A DNA stretch of 64,000 nt. Origin: Allodiplogaster sudhausi. Taxonomy: Eukaryota > Nematoda > Chromadorea > Rhabditida > Diplogasteridae. Where the stretch lies: NCBI GenBank assembly GCA_945643635.1, contig CALZFC010000029.1:3012001-3076000 (forward strand). The letters are read 5' to 3'. Below the pieces are notes generated by a model. It did no database searches. It was given only the letters and a program-made list of their open reading frames with translations, and was not told where the DNA came from. Positions 57,395 through 64,000 of the stretch are shown in pieces. Position 1 is the stretch's first letter; each line of letters opens with the position of its first letter. The position numbers were made by a program, and so were the translations under genes.

Positions 57395-58274
57395 GTATTT
57401 GAAGCCGCTGAATCCGCTGATAAAAGAAAAGGGAAAACCAGCATGTAAAGCGGGGGAAAAAAGGCCATATTTAGAAAACGAATCAACGACAATTTAAAAT
57501 AAATTAAATAAGATCCGAGCCAAAACGCTGAGGCTGCTCGCATTTCAAAAACAATCTCCGTACTTCTCTTTTTTTTGCATAGAAGAAACATATTATAAGA
57601 CATAATATCCAGGACATTGTATATGAAAATAGTAGAAAGTAAATATAATACTTATTGAATTTGATATATCGCCTCACCTACGAGTATTAGAAGTAATAAT
57701 GAATAAATACAATAACTTAAGGGGAAGGGTAACTGGGCATCAGTCATCACTTCAGTGGCATCAATGTGGGATACGAGAGGCCCCGTATGGTTGGCAAGAA
57801 CGTTTCATCTTTTCTATCTATCACCCCTTTTCCTTATCTCTTCCTCTCTATCTCACTTTCTCCCGCTCTAATCTCTACTCTCTCGCTATCACGATTTAAT
57901 GTTTCGGTGTATGCCGAATCCTCCTTTATTGAATGTCTTATCTTTTGTGCAGATCAATGAATATATGTAAGTACTTATGTATATATTCGTGACTCACACT
58001 TGCTTTCTTATCCTTTGTCCAGATCTACAGATATATTTCATTTACCGGGGTTGAAGTTGTACGACCGATCAAATCTGTATGAATTGTACTTTGTTTCACG
58101 TATTTCACAATAGACTTGACAAGTCATGCTGAGACTATGTCTTGCGATGTTTATCTCTCTTTCTGTCCTCTCACTGTATTCAATCACTGTTAAGAAATCC
58201 CAGCGAGTATTTAGATTACTCGCCTCCCGATAGCCAGAACTTACACTGCTCGAGAACCGGCTGATAAGAATCCT
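57395..58274. other. No gene recognised
   Basis: AT-rich DNA with CT-rich patches near 57835-57890. GAACGTTTCATC ... CACGATTTAATGTTTCGGTGTATGCCG slightly resembles the 4.2-4.8 kb minisatellite core. No domain is seen. Confidence 0.4.
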
Positions 58275-59395
58275 ATATATGACGCGATTTGCGATAGTAT
58301 CAAAATGGCAGGGGACCCGGCAAAATTAGATTTCGCTCAAAACCTCATTATAGGTACTTTTGAATACGGCGAAACGATTGGAATGGGTCCGGGAGTCTGA
58401 AAACACCGTTTTGGTGAGTTGTGTGAGTGTGGCCTCTGACTTTGGAGAGGCGTCGTTATCTTATATGGCATTTTATCACGGGTTTTCTCTTCTCATTTCG
58501 TAGAGCTGAAAATTCTCTTTCGAATGAGCGATCGTTTGTCAGATATCGACGAGCTCTTTAACGTTTCCCAGTCCTTAAACTGTTGAGTTCATCGTCTGCG
58601 CAGTATTTCTTAGAGTTATCTTCTGGCACGTCATAATAAACGCATCTTCATGCGGTCTTAGGACGACCTTACGATTAGAGTGTTGCGAAAATGTTTGTCT
58701 TGCAATCACGACGTCCCAGGTTCGATTCCCGGGGCAGTCTAAACGTTTTGCCCGTTAATGAAAATCTTTCTTTTGCATTTAAATTACATTTATAGCCTTA
58801 AAAGTTAACTACCTCGGTTGCCTTTCGACAGATTATCGATTGAGTTGCACTTTCGGCGTGTGCATCGCCCATACAAAGTGCGCGTCCCTCCGCAGGCGCT
58901 GAACCCCGCGCATTTCAACAGTTTAAGGACTGGGAAACATTAAAGAGCTCGTCGATATCTGACATACGATCGCTCATTCGAAAGAGAATTTTCAGCTCTA
59001 CGAAATGAGATAGAAAACCCGTGATAAAATGCCATATAAAATTACGACGACTCACCAAACTCTAGAGGCAACAGCGGCTTTAAAATTGAATATTTTAAAA
59101 TTCTATTTGAACGGCTTCCTAAAGCAATATCTTCTCTATTTATGGCCCAAATTTCACAAATACTGCTTCCTTGTGCGCGAATCTGCGAACGCGAATGTGC
59201 GAACATCTCGGAATGTCCCTCCGAGCACTCGAATTTTAGATCTCGCCAAAATGGCGTTTTCAGGCTTCTGGACCCATTCCAATCGTTTCGTCGTGTTAAA
59301 AAGTACCTACACTGACCTTTTGAGCGAAATCTAATTTTGCCATGTCCCCGGCTCTTTGGATCCCTTGCGATTCTCTCGCAAATCGCGTCATATAT
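58275..59395. mobile_element. Foldback element with a tRNA-like centre
   Basis: TATATGACGCGATTTGCGA at the left and its complement at the right end (about 59380-59395) open arms of about 300-480 bases with matching internal blocks (GATATCGACGAGCTCTTTAA; CTGAAAATTCTCTTTCGAATG). The target duplication is unclear because both ends are AT repeats. A tRNA-like motif lies in the loop. Part of the terminal block also occurs near 49540-49680. Confidence 0.7.
58685..58743 (+). ncRNA. tRNA-like 3' half (B box)
   Basis: GTCCCAGGTTCGATTCCCGGGGC forms a good T-arm with a B-box motif. It is preceded by a plausible anticodon arm region (GTTTGTCTTGCAATCACGACG), but no clear D-arm or acceptor stem is seen, so it is tRNA-derived rather than a tRNA gene. 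Confidence 0.4.
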
Positions 59396-60149
59396 ACATA
59401 TATATTCTCGTTGTCAAATGACTGTGATGACGGAGGCTTGATTGACTCGAACTATCGTCTATAGATCACGATTCCTTTTTATGCATGCTGCTCTCCCGCT
59501 CTTACTGTATGTACATTTTATTTTTACAATCTAAACTTTTAGCATTAGCAAATACTCTTTTGACTTTCTAACGAGAAAACTAATATCATCATCTGAGGAG
59601 AAGGAATGATGCGAGAATAAAGTTGTCAGTATGCGCATTGCAAATAGCAGTGTCAGAAAGGGAGGTTGAATGAAAGATACAGAGAGAGGAGAGAGAGTCG
59701 CATAAATATTGAAAACCAAATTAAAATTTAAAGAGAAGGAATATTAAGCAGGCTGTGCGTCTCATATTTCACAATAGTTTGGATTAATAATACTTTTACC
59801 ACTATTCTATCACTGCCAGCCTCACTCGCATTTTGCTCGAGAATCGACTGATAAGAACCCCGTTAGCGAGGGTATACACATAAGTATTCCTTTCTATGAC
59901 ATAAGATACAAGGATATTTTAATTTCCTTCGTAAGTCTTGAAGCATCATGAAAGCATCTAAAAAAAAACTTCCTTTTTTCAAAAATATTTTGAAGTAATG
60001 ACTACTATATTTTCGATAGATCGAAAATATTCTGTTGACCATAAAGTTGATAAAATATGATACTAACCAGGCCACCCGAGACCTGTTCATTCCCACATCA
60101 AGGAGTCCCGCTGTCTCCCTCGCCTGGCCAACACCACTCACATCTACCG
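59396..60149. other. No gene recognised
   Basis: AT-rich DNA between the foldback and the long inverted repeat. No domain or repeat family is recognised. Confidence 0.4.
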
Positions 60150-61512
60150 CCTCGAGTGCATCGTGCGAGACGTCCGAATCTGCCGACTGCGCAACCCGAG
60201 AGAGCTGCCTCCTCGCAGTCGGGCTGCTCTGGAGAGACGTCAGCAGAGTGGTGCTGAGCCGCGCCGGCTGCACGGGCACGACGCCAACCGAGTCGAGCTC
60301 GTGGCGGTAGCAGAGGTGCGAGCGTCAAGCGAGGCAACGACGGCAGAGCATATTCGGGAGGTTCGATGCGCTGGCCACGATCGAGGGTTAGCCGATGGCC
60401 GAGCAGACGGCCATGTGCAGACGACGCCCACTGCTAATTCTCCATCGCACAGTCAGCTATTGCTCCCACTAGAATGATCCCCATATATCCTCCCACTTAG
60501 TCTCACAATCAGATTCCTGCTCTAACCCTTTCTCATTTTCCTGCACTTATATGTAAATATTGGTACAAAACTCCCTTCTGCTAGACTTCTTTCTTGCTTT
60601 TCATAAAACAGATATCATCTCTCTCCCTGAAACATGGGCTACCCCCATTCTGTCTCTGATGCTATGTTGATATATTGATTGATTCGTTTTTTTTCCGTTG
60701 CGTCAATTAATGATTTTCTTCTACATTTATTCTCACACATTAACCTCGTTCTAGTATACTTCAAGAATGAAAGTCCACAGTTTTTTTTCGATTCATTTAC
60801 TTTTTTTCTAATTTCTCGCAATTTTTTAATTATATTTATCTCGAATAATTTTCTCATTCGCCATTACAATTGGGTTGTTTCCATTCCCTTTTCACATGAA
60901 TATTTAACAATTATGCTTGGAACTTGATTGCTGTTTGCTCTTGTCTTGTTTTCGTGTCGAACAACAACCTCATGTACTGATTTTTGTCTCGTTGTCCTTC
61001 TTGAATAAAATAGAAACAAATGATTCCTATTCGGTTATTGAAAAAAATTAATTCGTACATGCGCATGCTACTAGATTTCCCAAACCTTATCCTTTTATTA
61101 TTCCCCAGACAGTGAGTTAGAATTACCATGTACAAATAGCGCTTTGCACATTCAAAATGTTTTTTAACCATCTTTCTTTTTTCCCTTTGTCTCTGTCGTA
61201 CGCCACTTCTCCCTGGCTTCCGTTTTCTCACTATGCACCACATCTTGCTTCCAATTTCAGCCCTGTCTTGAGATGATTTAAAAAAAAAATAAGGAGGGAG
61301 AAAAAATAAGGAGGAAGAGGGAGAGAATGAGAAAGAGAAAGAGAGAAAGAGAGAGAGAGATTGAAAGAAAGAAGAAGAGAAAAAAAAATTTCAGAAGTGA
61401 AAACGATAAACTGACAACTCGGCCGAATCAAGTAGGATGATGTCTTCGCGACGCCATCTCCGATCGTACGAACCGCGCAACGGCGCAACCAAACTCGCAC
61501 GCCATCTCGACC
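60150..61512. repeat. Left arm of a long inverted repeat
   Basis: The sequence is mirrored at about 62727-64000. Matching points: GCATCGTGCGAGACGTCCGA at the left end, the GC-rich block to 60480, CGTTGCGTCAATTAATGATT (about 60697), ATTCAAAATGTTTTTTAACC (about 61150) and GGCGTCGCGA / TCGCGACGCC near 61450. A GC-rich frame (60163-60477, plus) and an AT-rich frame (60911-61243, minus, MWCIVRKRKPGRSGVRQ) are present in both arms, but neither has a recognised domain. Confidence 0.85.
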
Positions 61513-61524
61513 TGATTGAGAGAG

Positions 61525-61698
61525 AAAGAGACGGCTCAGCGCCAAGTGACCGCGCAAGGATCCCGAGTTCGATCCCGCTCGGGGGCTACCTCCCCTGCAG
61601 GCACCAGCCTTGATTCCGGCAAACTTTATGCCCTTGAATATTTTGTGCTGCCAGATGAAAATGTTAATTTCATGAACTATAAATAAATAAAATAAATG
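61525..61698 (+). mobile_element. Candidate tRNA-derived SINE in the inverted-repeat spacer
   Basis: GACGGCTCAGCGCCAAGTG is A-box-like and CGAGTTCGATCCCG is a B-box/T-loop motif, followed by about 100 bases of body and a TAAATAAATAAAATAAA tail. That order (tRNA head, body, A-rich simple tail) is typical of SINEs. Target duplications were not found. Confidence 0.5.
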
Positions 61699-62726
61699 TG
61701 ACGGATCAGAAGGAGTCCCTAATAGAGATTGAGAATGAATCGGCTAAAGTGAATATTTTGTTCCGCGCTTTGTCGCCAGAATGTACGTATTTTAAAAGAG
61801 TGGATGTAGTGAACTGCCGCTGCTTCCAAGTTTTCAAGGCCCAAAATATATTTGTCAAAAATCACAATGCCAGTCTGACTGCTACACTTAAATGAAATAT
61901 TCCCTTTTGAGGCTACGAAAACTCCATGTTGCCTGTCACTTCATTCTTTAGAATAATTGCATGCTGCAATTCATGTCCTGTTATGATCTTCTTTCATTAT
62001 CGGAAGCTGTGACATGACATTTTGAGTCATATTAAAAGAGGAGAAGCAAGCGATGACGATGAAGGGAAAGTGGAATGGAGAGCACCATTTGAAAATGGGC
62101 ATACATATTATGTATAAAAAAATAGTTGACTGAAGACCTAATATAAAGAAATACGGTACTGACCAAAAGGTTATCATATTTTGGCTTTTCAAGAATATCT
62201 TTTTTGAAAGTGAATGAATGATTATGAAGCTTTCAGGGTTTCTTCCTTATACTGACAGACTTCCAGTAGCTGATTATTGGCTTCATTGATAGACTATTGA
62301 TCGAGAAATAATAAATAACTCAAATATTCCCGATTGCACATCAGGAAATAATTTATTTCTTTGATTTTCGTTTTTTATTGGAATTTTATTTTAGTTGCAT
62401 TGTAGAACATCCTGACTATAACTGTTTTGGTATAAAATGTTTTGGTACGAATTATTAAAATGCTTTTACATGCTACTTGCCTCCAATACACGATTCATGT
62501 ACTCGGCCTGAGATCCAGAAGGTTCAAGTAGATAAAATCGGCCATTTACTACTGTGCCAAGCAGTCAATCATTTTTACTCTCTTTCTCCACCCCTACCCC
62601 TCTCTCTCTCTCTCTCTCGCTCTTTCTCTTTCTCCCTCTTTCTTTCTACACCTCCCCACCTCTCTCTCTTTCAATCTATCTATCGATCTCTCTCTCTTTC
62701 TCTCTCTCTCTATCTCTCTTTCTAAC
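61699..62726. other. Spacer of the long inverted repeat
   Basis: No gene is recognised. A frame at 61698-61895 has mixed composition but no known domain. A CT microsatellite fills about 62600-62725 and runs into the right arm. Confidence 0.45.
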
Positions 62727-64000
62727 TCAATCAGGTCGAAATGGCGTGCGAGTTTGGTCGCGCCGTCGCGCGGTTCGTACGATCGGAGATGGCGTCGCGA
62801 TGACATCATCCTACTTGCTTTGACCGAGTTGTCAGTTTGGCCTTTTCACTTCAGCTGTTTTTTCTCTTCTTCTTTCTTTCCCTCTCTCTCTCTCTTTCTC
62901 TTGCTCATTCTCTCTCCCTCTTCCTCCTTATTTTTTCTTCCTCCTTATTTTTTTTAAATCACAAGAATTGGAAGCAAGATGTGGTGCATAGTGAGAAAAC
63001 GGAAGCCAGGGAGAAGTGGCGTACGACAGAGACAAAGGGAAGAAAGAAAGATGGTTAAAAAACATTTTGAATGTGCAAAGCGCTATATGTACCTGCTAAT
63101 TCTAACTCACTGTCTATGGAATAATAAAAGGATAAGGTTTGGGAAATCTAGTAGCATGCGCATGCACGAATTAATTTTTTTCAATAAACAAATAGGAATC
63201 ATTTGTTTCTATGTGCATTTTATTCAAGAAGGACAAAAATCAGTACATGAGGTTGTTGTTCGACACGAAAACAAGACAAGAGCAAACAGCAATAACCCAA
63301 TTGTAATGGTGAATGAGAAAATTATTTAAATATATTTTAAAAAAATTGGGAGAAATTAGAAAAAAAGTAAATGAATCGAAAAAAAACTGTGGACTTTCAT
63401 TCTTGAAGTATACTAGAACGAGGTTAATGTGTGAGAATAAATGTAGAAGAAAATCATTAATTGGCGCAACGGAAAAAAAACGAATCAATCAATATACCAA
63501 CATAGCATTAGAGACAGAATGGGGGGTAGCCCAAATTTCAGGGAGAGAGAGATGATATCTGTTTTATGAAAAGCAAGAAAGAAGTCTGGCAGAGGGAGTT
63601 TTGTACCAATATTTACAAATAAGTGCAGGAAAGGGAGAAAGGGTTAGAGCAGGAATCTGAGACTAGCAAAGGGGGAGGCTATATGGGGAGCATTCTAGTG
63701 GGAGCAATAGCTGACTGTGCGATGGAGAATAGGCAGTGGGCGTCGTCTGCGCATGGCCGTCTACTCGGCCATCGGCTAACCCTCGATCGTGACCAGCGCA
63801 TCGAACCTCCCGAACATGCTCTGCCGTCGTCGCCTCGCTTGACGCTCGCACCTCTGCTACCGGCACGAGCTCGACTCGGTTGGCGTCGTGCCCGTGCAGC
63901 CGGCGCGGCTCAGCACCACTCTGTTGACGTCTCTCCAGAGCAGCCCGACTGCGAGGAGGCAGTCGGCAGATTCGGACGTCTCGCACGATGTACTTGAGGC
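62727..64000. repeat. Right arm of the long inverted repeat, cut by the window end
   Basis: Reverse complement of 60150-61512 with scattered substitutions and small indels. One visible 12-base gap is in the GC-rich block (the RNPRE codons of the left arm are missing at about 63963). The arm may continue past the window. Confidence 0.85.

Noticed and set aside
60163..63986. GC-rich 104-107 codon frame present in both arms as a gene
   Set aside because: Duplication by the inverted repeat explains the conservation, other frames are equally open in this GC-rich block, and the two copies differ by a 12-base indel. Kept only as part of the repeat.

Overview
The window is eukaryotic, intron-rich, AT-leaning animal DNA. 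Coding segments are short exons bounded by GT-AG (occasionally GC-AG) sites, the spacers are full of CT/GA and TG microsatellites, and many foldback and terminal-inverted-repeat DNA transposons are present. An arthropod or other small invertebrate fits best: there is a recognisable SID-1-like gene fragment, a VPS4 gene with short introns, and hAT, PIF/Harbinger and TA- or TTAA-flanked elements. I cannot name the species.

Layout. 1-6.5 kb: repeat-rich DNA with one exon of a hydrophobic repeat protein (1537-1896) and a 363-bp TG tract (4348-4710). 6.5-7 kb: one unrecognised open exon. 7768-9189: a hAT element with an 8-bp target-site duplication. 9.5-10.3 kb: a 379-bp tandem duplication. 10.7-23.5 kb: the centrepiece, a tandem array of ten near-identical 1040/1041-bp units. 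Each unit carries four exons that encode one MATH (TRAF-like) domain most like the N-terminal domain of USP7/HAUSP. A diverged eleventh unit ends in a stop codon, and a further diverged stand-alone copy lies 0.8 kb downstream. Each normal unit contributes exactly 471 coding bases (157 codons), and its exon 4 splices in phase onto exon 1 of the next unit, so the array can read as a poly-MATH protein. Units 2, 7 and 10 have a 1-base deletion that breaks this frame and would divide the array into runs of 2, 5, 3 and 1 domains. No ubiquitin-protease catalytic domain was found nearby.

24.7-34.5 kb: half-elements, a palindrome with a small TTAA element in its centre, a second hydrophobic repeat exon (27806-28060), a dead PIF/Harbinger transposase and a 3.2-kb TTAA foldback with tRNA-like segments. 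36.4-40.6 kb (+): a VPS4 AAA-ATPase whose ten exons were read from the linker to the C-terminus; the N-terminal MIT domain was not found. 41.6-44.2 kb (-): fragments of a SID-1-like gene, tail to tail with VPS4 and interrupted by a 380-bp hAT MITE. 46.5-47.0 kb (-): a third hydrophobic repeat gene with a 45-bp internal tandem repeat. 47-60 kb: foldback elements back to back or nested, including a 3.3-kb TA-flanked element whose empty site survives as a paralogous sequence 0.6 kb away. 60.1-64.0 kb: a long inverted repeat, cut by the window end, with a SINE-like sequence in its spacer.

VPS4 (ESCRT-III disassembly) and the SID-1-like gene (dsRNA uptake family) are unrelated in function as far as the sequence shows. 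The MATH array and the three hydrophobic repeat genes look like lineage-specific expansions and are the most interesting content.
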